Assembly: GCF_019511375.1 (NCBI RefSeq)
Contig: NZ_JAEUAO010000002.1
Coordinates: 248,001 to 312,000 of the forward strand
Reading direction: 5' to 3'
Origin: Rhizobium herbae
GTDB lineage: Bacteria > Pseudomonadota > Alphaproteobacteria > Rhizobiales > Rhizobiaceae
DNA length: 64,000 nt
Shown: piece after piece, positions 8,996 through 18,234 of the stretch
Position numbering within the stretch: the first letter of the stretch is position 1
Layout: each line of letters begins with the position of its first letter
Notes under the pieces: generated by a model
What the model saw: only the letters and a program-made list of their open reading frames with translations
The model's database searches: none
Told to the model about the DNA's origin: nothing
Translations under genes and position numbers: made by a program

Positions 8996-9400
8996 ATGCA
9001 TATCGACGGAAACTGCCATTGCGGCGCGATCAGGTTTGAGGCCGAGATCGATCCCGACGAGGTCTGCATCTGCCACTGCACGGACTGCCAGCATCTGACC
9101 GGCTCCGTCTATCGCGTCACGGTCTCCGTGCCGAAAGACAATTTCCGCATCACGGCGGGCGAGCCGAAGACCTACGTCAAGATTGCCGATAGCGGCCGGA
9201 CGCGCTTCCAGATGTTCTGCGGCAATTGCGGCTCGCCGATCTATACGACGGGCACGGACGAGGACGCCGAGGAGATTGGCATCCGCTGGGGCAACATCCG
9301 CCAGCGGCGCGAACTTGCACCCAGGCATCAGATCTGGTGTTCTTCGGCGGCGAACTGGTTCGGTGAGCGCGATGCCCTGCCGGGGCGCGAGCGGGATTGA
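8996..9400 (+). CDS. GFA-family (glutathione-dependent formaldehyde-activating) zinc protein
   Basis: 134 residues with the zinc-binding cysteine pattern of the GFA fold: C7-x-C9, then C24-x-C26-x-C28-x2-C31, then CGNC near 75-78. The founding member, glutathione-dependent formaldehyde-activating enzyme Gfa, condenses formaldehyde with glutathione, but many small family members have no proven role. It begins 35 bp after iolB behind a GGAGG site and might be read through from the iol operon, though it is not a known part of inositol catabolism. Confidence 0.85.
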   Translation: MHIDGNCHCGAIRFEAEIDPDEVCICHCTDCQHLTGSVYRVTVSVPKDNFRITAGEPKTYVKIADSGRTRFQMFCGNCGSPIYTTGTDEDAEEIGIRWGNIRQRRELAPRHQIWCSSAANWFGERDALPGRERD

Positions 9401-9602
9401 GGCGCGCAGGCGATGAGACCAATCGGTTCCAGCCTTCGGGGTGATAGGGATTGCGGCTCGCCTTCTTCGCCCAATGACGTAAGAAAAGTTGCAAGCTGGT
9501 GTTGCGACGCCGATATCGGTTTGATCTGCCGCTGGAATCCCCGTATCGAACGGGTTCGCTCGCAAAGAGGCGGGCAGCCAGATCACATAAGGAGTCCGCC
9601 CC

Positions 9603-10274
9603 TTGTCTTCCGCGTCGCCGGTGTTCGGCAAGAAATATTCCGCCTTCCTGTTCGACATGGATGGAACGCTCTTGACGTCCATCGAAGCGGCGGAGCGCGT
9701 CTGGGGCAGGTGGGCCGAAGGCCACGGCCTCGATGTCGCGACCTTCCTGCCGACCATGCACGGCAAGCGCGGCGTCGACACCATTCGCCAATTGGGCCTG
9801 CCCGGGGTCGATCCGGAGGCGGAAGCGGCGATCATCTGCCAAGGCGAGATCGAGGACGTCGAGGGCGTCAGACCGCTTCCGGGCGCGATCGAGTTCCTGA
9901 AAAGCCTGCCGCCGGAGCGCTGGGCGATCGTCACCTCCTCACCGCGCGAACTTGCCAAGGTCCGCATCGCCGCCGCCGGCCTGCCGCAACCAAAGTACAT
10001 CGTCATCGCCGAGGACGTCTCGCGCGGCAAGCCGAGCCCGGAATGCTACCTGCTCGGAGCAGAACGCGTCGGCTTCGATGCCAGGGATTGTCTGGTCTTC
10101 GAGGATGTCGCGGCCGGAGTCATCGCGGGCGAATCGGCGGGTGCGGACGTGATGGTCATCACCGCAACGCATACGCATCCCCTCGAGACCTCGCATCCGA
10201 AAATCCCCGGCTACATCGGCATCGAGGTTTCGGTCGATGAAAACGGCGATCTCACGCTGACGGACCGCCGGTAA
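9603..10274 (+). CDS. HAD-superfamily sugar phosphatase
   Basis: 223 residues. HAD motif I FDMDGTLL places the nucleophile Asp at 18 and the acid/base Asp at 20; the ITSSPRE-type Thr/Ser motif II, SRGKPSPE motif III and VFEDVAAG motif IV follow in order, with an alpha-helical cap between I and II. This pattern is typical of small phosphatases acting on hexitol, hexose or glycolate phosphates. Translation starts at TTG, chosen because AAGGAG lies nine bases upstream and no ATG precedes motif I. The substrate cannot be assigned; proximity to inositol genes is only suggestive. Confidence 0.88.
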   Translation: MSSASPVFGKKYSAFLFDMDGTLLTSIEAAERVWGRWAEGHGLDVATFLPTMHGKRGVDTIRQLGLPGVDPEAEAAIICQGEIEDVEGVRPLPGAIEFLKSLPPERWAIVTSSPRELAKVRIAAAGLPQPKYIVIAEDVSRGKPSPECYLLGAERVGFDARDCLVFEDVAAGVIAGESAGADVMVITATHTHPLETSHPKIPGYIGIEVSVDENGDLTLTDRR

Positions 10275-10440
10275 GGCGAGGCGCCGTGTACCCAGGTTTG
10301 CCGGAGGCGGAGCGCAGATGCTTCGCCTTTCCTGCCTTGACGACCGCGCAGCTTACTGGACAACCCGGAGGCGCGGGTATTTAATTAGCGACAGATGAAA
10401 TTCCTACGGCCTACGCATTCCCCGTTCAATGGAGGATGGA

Positions 10441-11076
10441 ATGACCAGCGTCAAATGGAAGCTTCAGGGACGTGAATTCATACATTGCAACTGCGCCTAT
10501 GGTTGCCCCTGCCAATTCAACGCCCTTCCCACCCAGGGACACTGCCACGCCATCGGCGTCATCGAGATCGAGGACGGTTTCCATGGGGAGACGCGGCTCG
10601 ACGGGTTGCGCATCGGCATGATCGTCTCATGGCCGGGGGCCATTCACGAAGGTCACGGTGAGTGTGTCCCGATTGTCGACGAACGGGCCTCGCCGGCGCA
10701 GCGCGATGCCTTGCTGCGGATCATGAGCGGGCTCGACACCGAGCCAGGGGCCACCTTCTTCGCCGTGTTTGCCACGACATATGATACCGTCCATGACCCG
10801 GTCTTCACGCGGATCGATTTCGACCTGGACATCGATGGGCGCATGGCCAAGATCGATATTCCAGGCTGGATCGAAGCGCGCGGCGAGCCGATCCGCAATC
10901 CCGTCACCGGCGAGGAACACCGGGCACGCATCAACCTGCCAGGCGGCTTCGAATACGATATATGCGAGGCCGGCCGCGGCTGGGCTGAGACGAAGGGGCC
11001 GCTGACGCTGTCCACCAAGGATTCGCACGCCCATTTTGCCCGCCTGCACATGACCGAGAGCGGTGTCGTCCATTAA
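10441..11076 (+). CDS. DUF1326 domain protein, cysteine-rich
   Basis: 211 residues, no signal peptide or membrane segment. The N-terminus carries a dense cysteine cluster, C16-N-C18-x3-C22-P-C24, with C35 close behind, consistent with metal or Fe-S binding. The rest is a soluble beta-rich domain with PIVDERASPAQRDALLRIMSG near 73 and EARGEPIRNPVTGEEHRARI near 140. GGAGG precedes the ATG. It is followed 64 bp later by a DUF2182 membrane protein, a widespread pairing in proteobacteria. Function is unknown; copper or another soft metal is a reasonable guess given the partner's Met-rich loop. Confidence 0.85.
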   Translation: MTSVKWKLQGREFIHCNCAYGCPCQFNALPTQGHCHAIGVIEIEDGFHGETRLDGLRIGMIVSWPGAIHEGHGECVPIVDERASPAQRDALLRIMSGLDTEPGATFFAVFATTYDTVHDPVFTRIDFDLDIDGRMAKIDIPGWIEARGEPIRNPVTGEEHRARINLPGGFEYDICEAGRGWAETKGPLTLSTKDSHAHFARLHMTESGVVH

Positions 11077-11077
11077 C

Positions 11078-11131
11078 TTTGTTTTGCCGTAGATCGGAAA
11101 CCGCAAGACACTTTTCCGAAATCTGCTTAGG
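11078..11131. repeat. Short palindromic intergenic repeat
   Basis: Imperfect hairpin (AGATCGGAAA pairing with TTTCCGAAATCT) ending in TGCTTAGG, of the same family as copies at 35882-35946 and about 37917-37979. It fills the gap between the DUF1326 and DUF2182 genes. Confidence 0.55.
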
Positions 11132-11140
11132 AGCCAGTCC

Positions 11141-11965
11141 ATGCCCGGCATCACGCTCGACGCAGTGCTCAAGCGGGACCGGATCATCATAGCGCTCAGT
11201 CTGGCGGCGATCACGCTGCTTGCCTGGCTCTATCTGCTTTCGCTCGCCGACATGGCCACGAGCGAAATGCCGATGGAACCGATGGACGGCATGGCGGATA
11301 TGCCCGGCATGGCCGAGGCAATGCTGACGCCGCGTGCATGGCGCCCGGGCGAGGCATTCCTCGTCTTTGCCATGTGGTCCGTGATGATGGTCGGCATGAT
11401 GCTTCCGTCGGCCGCTCCGATGATCCTGCTCTATGCGCGGGTCGGTCGGCACGCCGCCAGCCAGGGCGCGCCCTTCGCCGCCACGGGCATCTTCGGCGGC
11501 GGCTATGTCGCAGCCTGGCTCCTGTTTGCGCTCGTCGCAACCTTCGGGCAGTGGTTGCTTGAACGCGCCCTGCTGCTGACGCCGATGATGGAAAGCGCCA
11601 GCGGCCTGTTCAGCGGCATGCTGCTGCTGTTCGCCGGCCTCTATCAGTGGACGCCGCTGAAGAATGCCTGCCTCAGCAAATGCCGCGCGCCCGTCGCCTT
11701 CATCCAGAGCGAGGGCGGCTTTCGCCGCGAGCCCTGGGGGGCATTCCAGATGGGGTTGCGCCACGGCCTTTATTGCGTCGGCTGCTGCTGGCCGCTGATG
11801 GCGCTTCTGTTCGTCGGCGGGGTGATGAACATTCTCTGGATCGCCGCTCTTGCGATCTTCGTGCTGGCCGAAAAAGTCATGCCCAGCGGAAAGCGGCTGT
11901 CGCAGGTAGCCGGCGCCATCCTCGTGGCTGCCGGCGTGTGGCTGATGAGCCGCGGCCTCTCATGA
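11141..11965 (+). CDS. DUF2182 predicted metal-binding integral membrane protein
   Basis: 274 residues with about six membrane segments. After the first helix (residues 17-36) comes a Met-rich loop with Met at 38, 43, 45, 48, 51, 54, 57 and 61, a pattern seen in copper-handling proteins. Two further cysteine motifs, C177-x3-C181 and C212-x2-C215-C216-W, lie near or in later helices. AGGAG precedes the ATG. It is paired with the DUF1326 gene upstream and probably co-transcribed. Biochemical role is unproven; metal binding is the family prediction, and copper is my inference from the Met cluster. Confidence 0.85.
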   Translation: MPGITLDAVLKRDRIIIALSLAAITLLAWLYLLSLADMATSEMPMEPMDGMADMPGMAEAMLTPRAWRPGEAFLVFAMWSVMMVGMMLPSAAPMILLYARVGRHAASQGAPFAATGIFGGGYVAAWLLFALVATFGQWLLERALLLTPMMESASGLFSGMLLLFAGLYQWTPLKNACLSKCRAPVAFIQSEGGFRREPWGAFQMGLRHGLYCVGCCWPLMALLFVGGVMNILWIAALAIFVLAEKVMPSGKRLSQVAGAILVAAGVWLMSRGLS

Positions 11966-11990
11966 CGGAAGGCTCGGCGGGCAGTCGATA

Positions 11991-13574
11991 TCACGCCGCC
12001 TTGGCGACGTGATATTCCTTGATGGCGACCATCTTGATTGCCGGAAAACGTTCGGCTTCGTACCGCAGCGAAAACGAATCCTGTGCCAGGAACACCGGAT
12101 CGCCGTCGAGGTCGCGGGCGATGTCGCCGCGACGGGCGGTGATGAATTTATCCAGGTCCGCCGGCTGATCGGCCGAAATCCAGCGGCAGACGGAGAAGCG
12201 CGCGACGTCGAAGGAAACCGGCAGGCCGTATTCCGACTGCAGACGCTCCTTGAGGACGTCGAGCTGCAGCGCGCCGACAACGCCGACAATGGCCGGAGAG
12301 CCGTCCTCCGGGGAAAACAGCTGCACGACGCCTTCCTCGGCCATCTGCTGCAGTGCTTCCTTGAGCTTCTTGGCCTTCATCGCATCTTCCAGGCGCACGC
12401 GGCGCAGGATTTCCGGCGAGAAGTTCGGCACGCCCTGGAACACGAGCTGTTCGCCTTCGGTCAGCGTGTCGCCGATCCTGAGGGTGCCGTGGTTCGGAAT
12501 GCCGACCACATCGCCCGCATAGGCGGTATCCGCAAGCTGACGCTGCGAGGCGAAGAAGAACTGTGGTGCCGTCAGGCCGAGCTGCTTGCCGGTGCGCGAC
12601 AGACGCGCCTTCATGCCGCGTTCCAGCTTGCCGGAGCAGATGCGGGCAAAGGCGATGCGGTCGCGATGGTTCGGGTCCATGTTCGCCTGGATCTTGAAGA
12701 CGAAGGCGGTCATCTTGTCGTCGGTCGCCTGCACAGTCCGGACGTCGGCAACCTGATCGCGTGGCGGCGGGGCGAAGTCTCCGAGCGCATTGATGAGGTC
12801 GCGCACGCCAAAATTCCTGAGCGCCGAGCCGAAGAACACCGGCGTCAGATGGCCTTCGAGGAAAGCCTTCTTGTTGAACGGTTTGCAGGCCTCGATCGCG
12901 AGCGTGGTTTCATCGATGAAGGCGTCGCGCTCATTTTCCGGCAGGCGATGGGCGGCCATTTCCGGGCCGTTGACCTTGGTGAGGATTTCCTGCGTATCGG
13001 CTCCGCGCACGGTGTTGTCGGCGAGATGATAGGAGCCGCAGAACGTCTTCGAACGGCCGATCGGCCAGGTGACGGGGGCGCAGTCGAGCGCCAGCTTTTC
13101 CTCGACCTCATCCAGAATTTCGAAGGGGTCGCGGCTTTCGCGGTCCATCTTGTTGACGAAGGTGATGATCGGGATGTCGCGCATGCGGCAGACTTCGAAC
13201 AGCTTCAGCGTCCGCGGCTCGATACCCTTGGCGGCGTCGATGACCATCACGGCGGCGTCGACGGCCGTCAGCGTGCGATAGGTGTCGTCGGCGAAGTCCT
13301 CGTGGCCCGGCGTATCGAGAATGTTGAAGACATTGCCGCCATACTCGAAGGTCATCACCGAGGTGACGACCGAGATGCCGCGTTCGCGCTCGATCTTCAT
13401 CCAGTCGGACCGCGTCTGGATGCGATCCTTCTTCGCCTTGACCTCACCGGCAAGCTGGATCGCACCGCCGAATAGCAGCAGCTTTTCGGTGAGCGTGGTC
13501 TTGCCCGCGTCCGGGTGTGCGATAATAGCAAAGGTGCGGCGGCGGGAAACCGCCTCGGCGAGACTTTCGGCCAT
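11991..13574 (-). CDS. prfC: Peptide chain release factor 3
   Basis: 527 residues, a translational GTPase that recycles RF1/RF2 from the ribosome. The GTPase motifs are intact: G1 AHPDAGKTTLTE near residue 19, G3 DTPGHEDF near 87, G4 NKMD near 141; domain II and the RF3 C-terminal domain follow with normal length. It is convergent with the DUF2182 gene (25 bp between ends) and divergent from dut (84 bp between starts). Confidence 0.97.
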   Translation of the reverse strand: MAESLAEAVSRRRTFAIIAHPDAGKTTLTEKLLLFGGAIQLAGEVKAKKDRIQTRSDWMKIERERGISVVTSVMTFEYGGNVFNILDTPGHEDFADDTYRTLTAVDAAVMVIDAAKGIEPRTLKLFEVCRMRDIPIITFVNKMDRESRDPFEILDEVEEKLALDCAPVTWPIGRSKTFCGSYHLADNTVRGADTQEILTKVNGPEMAAHRLPENERDAFIDETTLAIEACKPFNKKAFLEGHLTPVFFGSALRNFGVRDLINALGDFAPPPRDQVADVRTVQATDDKMTAFVFKIQANMDPNHRDRIAFARICSGKLERGMKARLSRTGKQLGLTAPQFFFASQRQLADTAYAGDVVGIPNHGTLRIGDTLTEGEQLVFQGVPNFSPEILRRVRLEDAMKAKKLKEALQQMAEEGVVQLFSPEDGSPAIVGVVGALQLDVLKERLQSEYGLPVSFDVARFSVCRWISADQPADLDKFITARRGDIARDLDGDPVFLAQDSFSLRYEAERFPAIKMVAIKEYHVAKAA

Positions 13575-13658
13575 ATGTCTAGATTCCTGTGAGTTGCGGG
13601 CTATCTACCGATTTCGGCCCGACTTTGCAATTGACCCGCCGACGCAGACGGAAAACTA

Positions 13659-14138
13659 ATGCAACCCATGACCCTGCACGCACGCACCCGCCCGACCTTG
13701 AATCTTGTTCGCCTGCCGAATGGCGCAGGCATCGATCTGCCGTCCTACGAGACTGCCGGCGCTGCCGGCGTGGACCTTCGTGCCGCCGTCGGTGCCGATC
13801 AGCCGCTGGTGTTGTCGCCAGGCAAGCGGGCGCTGGTGCCGACCGGATTCGTCTTCGAAGTCCCGGCCGGCTACGAGGCGCAGATCCGCCCGCGCTCCGG
13901 TCTTGCCTTCAAGCACGGCATCACCTGCCTCAATACGCCCGGCACGATCGACAGCGATTATCGTGGCGAGGTGAAGGTGCTGCTGATCAATCTCGGCGAC
14001 GAGGATTTCGTCATCGAGCGCGGCATGCGCATTGCCCAGATGGTGATCGCGCCGGTGACCCAGGTTTCCGTTCGCGAGGCATCGGATGCCAGCGAGACAG
14101 CCCGTGGGGCAGGCGGGTTCGGTTCGACGGGCGTCTAG
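13659..14138 (+). CDS. dut: dUTP diphosphatase
   Basis: 159 residues, a trimeric dUTPase hydrolysing dUTP to dUMP and diphosphate. All five conserved motifs are visible: AAGVDLRAA near 35, [10 protein letters not shown] near 83, the nucleoside-binding [14 protein letters not shown] near 96, [10 protein letters not shown] near 124, and the C-terminal P-loop-like [10 protein letters not shown]. An ATG nine bases further in is an alternative start. The next gene begins four bases after the dut stop, indicating co-transcription. Confidence 0.97.
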   Translation: MQPMTLHARTRPTLNLVRLPNGAGIDLPSYETAGAAGVDLRAAVGADQPLVLSPGKRALVPTGFVFEVPAGYEAQIRPRSGLAFKHGITCLNTPGTIDSDYRGEVKVLLINLGDEDFVIERGMRIAQMVIAPVTQVSVREASDASETARGAGGFGSTGV

Positions 14139-14142
14139 CCAC

Positions 14143-15042
14143 GTGCCAGCCACGACCGACGGCGGCCGCCTGACCTTCCGGCAGGATTATTTCGCAGATC
14201 CCGCGGCCTTCGCCGCGCTTGTGGCGTTGCTCTCCGATACGTTCGGCATCGATGTCAGCCTTCAGGACCGGTTCGGCGGCCCCGATCCGACCAGCATGCC
14301 CTTCGCCTATTTTGACGAGAACGGCACCTGCGTCGCCAATCTCAGCGCCTTTTCCATGCCGATGAGGGTTGACGCCCGTCTGGTGAAGGCGGCCGGTTTC
14401 CAGTCCGGTGCGGTGCGGCCTCAGTGGCGGGGTCGGGGACTTTACCGCGAGCTGATGAGGCGTGCGCTCAACTGGTGCGACGCGCAGGGTTTCGAGCTCG
14501 GTCTGCTGCTGACCGACAAGCCGGCAATCTATCAGCCCTATGGGTTCAAGGTCTTGCCGCAGCATCAGGTTTCTGGGCCGGCACCAGTGGCTGCAAAGCC
14601 GGTGGGCGCGTCGCGCCCGGTTTTCCTCGACAACGCCGGCGACCTTGCGCTGGTCAAGCGGCTGTTGCGCGAAAGGACGCCGGTTTCCTCGATTTTTGCC
14701 GTGGCGGCACAGGTGGAAATGTTTCTGCTGAACGGCTGCTTCGATCCCGGCATCCGGCTTAGCTATCTGGACCAGCCGGAGAGTGTCGTTGCGTGGAAAT
14801 CCGGCGAGGCGGATTGCTTTCGGCTTCTCGACGTTGTCGGCAAGACGATCCCGCCGCTCCCCTTCATTCTTGCCGCCCTCGATCAGCGCCCGAGGCGGGT
14901 CGAAGTCTGTCTGCCGCCCGATAGGCTTGATTGGCAAGGGATGCCGGAGCCATTTCCTTCTCATACCAGCCTGATGGTCCGGGGCGACGCTGCGGATCGT
15001 CTGCGCCAGCCCGTGATGCTTTCGCCGATGGCCGAGTTCTGA
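14143..15042 (+). CDS. GNAT-family N-acetyltransferase (Eis-like two-part protein)
   Basis: 299 residues from a GTG four bases after dut. The N-terminal GNAT fold carries the acetyl-CoA site QWRGRGLYRELMRRAL near residues 89-105 and a second YQPYGFKV segment near 130. The C-terminal half (about 160-299) resembles the sterol-carrier-like part of Eis-type acetyltransferases, but similarity is weak. An ATG inside dut is in frame, but it would code for the dut tail in another frame, so the GTG is preferred. Substrate unknown. Confidence 0.75.
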   Translation: MPATTDGGRLTFRQDYFADPAAFAALVALLSDTFGIDVSLQDRFGGPDPTSMPFAYFDENGTCVANLSAFSMPMRVDARLVKAAGFQSGAVRPQWRGRGLYRELMRRALNWCDAQGFELGLLLTDKPAIYQPYGFKVLPQHQVSGPAPVAAKPVGASRPVFLDNAGDLALVKRLLRERTPVSSIFAVAAQVEMFLLNGCFDPGIRLSYLDQPESVVAWKSGEADCFRLLDVVGKTIPPLPFILAALDQRPRRVEVCLPPDRLDWQGMPEPFPSHTSLMVRGDAADRLRQPVMLSPMAEF

Positions 15043-15044
15043 AA

Positions 15045-15491
15045 CTATTTCTCGCCATGGAGCGGCGGCAGCCGGCGTTTCACCGGCGTCGACTTGACGA
15101 TCGACGTATTGGTCTGGGCACGTTCGGCGACTTTGTCGAGGATCGTGTCGAGTTGCTCCATGTCACGCACCAGCAGCTTGGCGATGAAGCAGTCGTCGCC
15201 CGTCACCTTGTCGCATTCGACGAATTCCGGTGTCTCCTGGATCAGTTTCTCGACGATATGCAGCATGCCCGGCATCGGCCGCACGCGCACGACGGCCTGC
15301 AGGGCATAGCCGAGCGCCGCCGGATTGACGCCGACGGTGAAGCCGGTGATCACGCCGCGATCCTCCAGCCGCCGCAGCCGGTCGGCCGTGCTGGGCGAGG
15401 ACAGGCCCGCCTCCTGCGCCAGCTCCTTCAAAGAGATGCGCGCATTGACCGACAGGATGTCGAGAAGGCGGCGGTCGAGCTCATCGAGCAT
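15045..15491 (-). CDS. Lrp/AsnC-family transcriptional regulator
   Basis: 148 residues: an N-terminal winged HTH (LDELDRRLLDILSVNARISLKELAQEAGLSSPSTADRLRRLE read from residue 2) and a C-terminal RAM/AsnC ligand domain. Such proteins bind amino acids and often control a divergent exporter or enzyme gene. Here the divergent neighbour, 132 bp away, is a DMT-family transporter, so local control of that gene is likely. The stop lies two bases from the convergent acetyltransferase stop. Confidence 0.9.
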   Translation of the reverse strand: MLDELDRRLLDILSVNARISLKELAQEAGLSSPSTADRLRRLEDRGVITGFTVGVNPAALGYALQAVVRVRPMPGMLHIVEKLIQETPEFVECDKVTGDDCFIAKLLVRDMEQLDTILDKVAERAQTNTSIVKSTPVKRRLPPLHGEK

Positions 15492-15623
15492 GGAAATCTC
15501 CGTAAGGTAAAATTCGAGATTTGTCTTCCATTATTAGGTAGTATCGCACGATTGCCTTCCAAAATCTATATATCGGTGACTTTTCTCCGCTTATCCTGTC
15601 GACATGTTCAAAGGAGCGGCGTG

Positions 15624-16544
15624 ATGGAAAAGGATATCAAGACCGGCAGCATCGAAATGACGGCTGCCATGCTGATTTCGGGCACGATCGGCTGGTTCGT
15701 CCTGGCGTCCGGTCAGCCGGTGATCGATGTGGTGCTGTGGCGCTGCCTGTTCGGGGCGCTGACGCTCGTCGCCATCTGCGCCGCCCTCGGCCATTTCCGC
15801 GCCGGCATCCTGACCCGGCGGCTGTTCATGCTCGCCGTTCTCGGCGGGGTAGCGATCGTCGTCAACTGGCTGCTGCTGTTCGCCGCCTATTCCCGCGCCT
15901 CGATCTCGATTGCCACGATGGTCTACAACACGCAGCCTTTCATGCTGCTGGCCATCGGCGCGCTGTTCTTCAAGGAAAAGATCACGATGACGAAGCTTTT
16001 CTGGCTGGGCGTCGCCTTTGCCGGCATGATCGCGATCGTCGAAGCCAAGCCCGCAGGCGACTTCACCGGCAGCAACTATCTGATGGGGATAGCTCTCGCG
16101 CTGGGGGCAGCGTTTTTCTACGCACTGGCCGCGCTTGTCGCAAAAAGGCTGAAGGGAACGCCGCCGCATCTGATCGCGCTGATCCAGGTCATCACCGGCC
16201 TCTTGATGCTCGCACCTTTCGCCGGCGCCTCCGGGCTGCCCACGCAGGCCTATCAATGGGCGTTGCTGTTGACCATGGGGGCGGTGCATACGGGGCTGAT
16301 GTATGTGCTGCTCTACGGCGCCATCCAGAAGCTGCCGACGCATCTCACCGGCGCGCTGTCGTTCATCTATCCGGTCGCGGCCCTCGCCGTGGACCGCATC
16401 GCCTTTGGCCATCAGCTGCAGCCGGCGCAGCTGCTCGGCTCCGCGGCGATCCTGATCGCGGCCGCCGGCATGACATTCGGCTGGACATTGCCCAAGCCTT
16501 CAGGGCATCAAACAGATGAAGCCGTCCAAAGGAGAAATGCGTGA
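15624..16544 (+). CDS. DMT-superfamily (EamA) transporter
   Basis: 306 residues with ten predicted membrane helices in two EamA repeats of five. The repeats are visible as matching patterns around FKEKITMTKLFWLGVAFAG and the C-terminal IAFGHQLQPAQLLGSAAIL. Members export amino acids, nucleosides or other metabolites. AAGGAG precedes the ATG. It is divergent from an Lrp-family regulator, which favours an amino-acid-related substrate, and its stop overlaps the next start (GTGA), so the two are translationally coupled. Confidence 0.85.
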   Translation: MEKDIKTGSIEMTAAMLISGTIGWFVLASGQPVIDVVLWRCLFGALTLVAICAALGHFRAGILTRRLFMLAVLGGVAIVVNWLLLFAAYSRASISIATMVYNTQPFMLLAIGALFFKEKITMTKLFWLGVAFAGMIAIVEAKPAGDFTGSNYLMGIALALGAAFFYALAALVAKRLKGTPPHLIALIQVITGLLMLAPFAGASGLPTQAYQWALLLTMGAVHTGLMYVLLYGAIQKLPTHLTGALSFIYPVAALAVDRIAFGHQLQPAQLLGSAAILIAAAGMTFGWTLPKPSGHQTDEAVQRRNA

Positions 16545-16846
16545 TCACCTGCACTTTGCGTTACACGATAGACCCGTACAAGCTCGCCGAATTCGAGGAA
16601 TACGCGAAACTCTGGATTCCTCTGGTCAACCGGCTGGGCGGCAAGCATCACGGCTATTTCATGCCGCATGAAGGGGCAAACAACATCGCGCTCGCCCTCT
16701 TCAGCTTCCCGAGCCTTGCCGCATACGAGGACTATCGCGAGCGCATGGCAAAGGACGCCGAATGCCAGGCGGCCTTTGCCCTTGCCGAAAAGACCCGTTG
16801 CATCGTCAGCTACGAACGCAGCTTCATGCGGCCGGTTTTCGAATAG
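16541..16846 (+). CDS. NIPSNAP-family protein
   Basis: 101 residues with the ferredoxin-like dimeric alpha/beta barrel of NIPSNAP proteins: LRYTIDPYKLAEFEEYAKLW at 7-26 and the GYFMPHEGANNIALALFSF strand region in the middle. No catalytic residues are known for the family. It starts with a GTG overlapping the transporter stop by four bases, which marks an operon. Role unknown. Confidence 0.85.
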   Translation: MITCTLRYTIDPYKLAEFEEYAKLWIPLVNRLGGKHHGYFMPHEGANNIALALFSFPSLAAYEDYRERMAKDAECQAAFALAEKTRCIVSYERSFMRPVFE

Positions 16847-16855
16847 GTTCGATCG

Positions 16856-17413
16856 TCAGAAGGTGATCTCGTCGGACCGGCGCAATTCAATCGCGTGACC
16901 GCCGGCATTGAAGCCGCGGAGCAGGGCGTTGTGGTGGGCGATGATCTGCGGGAAGGTCAGTTCACCCATGTCGCCGGTCGAATGCCCATCGGACAAAAGC
17001 GTTACATCATAGCCGAGCGATACGGCGCGGCGCGCGGTCGTATCGACACAGAACTGCGTCTGACAGCCGCCGATGACCAGGTGGGTAATGGACCGCTTTG
17101 CCAGCTGTTCCTGCAGGTCGGTCTGGAAGAAGCTGTCGCAACTGGTCTTGTGAACCACCGTCTCGCCGAGGACCGGCGCAATCTCGTGGCGCAAGGCCCA
17201 GCCCTTCGATGAGCGGGCGAGCGGGTCGCCCGGGCCGCCGTCATGCTGCACGAGGATGACCGGGATATGGGCGGCGCGGGCGCGTGCCTGGACCGACTGC
17301 AGGCGGCCCACGGTCTCGTTCAGCGCCGCGTCGATGACCGGCTGGCGTTCGGGCGTGCCTTCGCCTTCAAGAATGGCGTTCTGGACGTCGATGATCAGAA
17401 GTGCTGTTGTCAT
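16856..17413 (-). CDS. Cysteine hydrolase (isochorismatase-like)
   Basis: 185 residues. The catalytic triad is recognisable: Asp in LLIIDVQN near residue 9, Lys in VVHKTSCDSFF near 91, and Cys in VIGGCQTQFCVDTTARRA near 124. These enzymes hydrolyse N-carbamoyl compounds, nicotinamide or isochorismate; which one is unclear. The ATG at 17413 is chosen because similarity starts at MTTALLIIDVQN; the open frame further upstream runs through the LysE gene's antisense. It is convergent with the NIPSNAP gene. Confidence 0.85.
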   Translation of the reverse strand: MTTALLIIDVQNAILEGEGTPERQPVIDAALNETVGRLQSVQARARAAHIPVILVQHDGGPGDPLARSSKGWALRHEIAPVLGETVVHKTSCDSFFQTDLQEQLAKRSITHLVIGGCQTQFCVDTTARRAVSLGYDVTLLSDGHSTGDMGELTFPQIIAHHNALLRGFNAGGHAIELRRSDEITF

Positions 17414-17451
17414 GCTATGCTCAAGTCTTGGTTGGGATGAAGAATGCCGTC

Positions 17452-18084
17452 TTAGCGGCGGCTTTCGATCGCCATGCGAATGGCAAGGGCGCCGAGCACG
17501 CCGCCCATCAGCCAGCGCTGCACGGAAAGCCACGCCGGGCGACCGGCGAAGAATGTGGCGATGGAGCCGGCCGTCAACACGATCAGCGCATTGACCGAAA
17601 GGCTGGTGAAGATCTGGACCGTGCCAAGCACGACGGATTGGGAAAACACCTCGCCCTTTGCGGGATCGATGAACTGCGGCAGCAGGGACAGATAGAGAAC
17701 CGCTATCTTCGGGTTCAGCAGGCTGGTAGCAAAGCCCATCAGGAAAAGACGCCGCGGACTGTCGGCCGGCAGGTTGCGCACCTCGAAGGCCGCGCGGCCG
17801 CCGGGACGCAGGGCCTGCCAGGCGAGATAAAGGAGATAGAGCGCGCCGGCGCACCGCAGCGCATCATAGGCAAAGGGCACGGCCAAAAGCAGCGCGGTGA
17901 TACCGAAGGCGGCCGAGAGCATGCAGACCAGGAAGCCAAGGCCGACGCCGGCGAGCGAAACCAGTCCCGCCACACGCCCCTGACAGAGGGCGCGGGAGAT
18001 CAGATAGATCATGTTTGGCCCGGGCGTCAGCACCATGCCAAGTGCGACGATGGCAAAGGCGGCAAGACTTGCGGTTCCAGGCAT
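17452..18084 (-). CDS. LysE-family amino-acid exporter
   Basis: 210 residues with six predicted membrane helices. The family signature TPGPNMIYLISRAL lies near residues 20-34 and the LLNPKIAVLYLSLLPQF motif near 121. It probably exports an amino acid or homoserine-lactone-like compound. It lies 38 bp upstream of the cysteine hydrolase on the same strand, so co-transcription is possible, and is divergent from a second LysE gene. Confidence 0.88.
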   Translation of the reverse strand: MPGTASLAAFAIVALGMVLTPGPNMIYLISRALCQGRVAGLVSLAGVGLGFLVCMLSAAFGITALLLAVPFAYDALRCAGALYLLYLAWQALRPGGRAAFEVRNLPADSPRRLFLMGFATSLLNPKIAVLYLSLLPQFIDPAKGEVFSQSVVLGTVQIFTSLSVNALIVLTAGSIATFFAGRPAWLSVQRWLMGGVLGALAIRMAIESRR

Positions 18085-18234
18085 GGACGGCCTCCAGTTC
18101 GGGGCGGCGCAAGGACGAAATTTTCGTCATGCTTCGGCAATGCCTTAGCCGCAACGAAGGTTTCGATCAATGCAGCCAAATTGCCTTGAGCAAGAAAAAC
18201 GGCTAAATAGCCCGCTCGCCAATCCGCGGAGCCG

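Noticed and set aside
12009-13475. Long plus-strand frame opposite prfC
   Set aside because: Third-position GC shadow of prfC; no recognisable domain.
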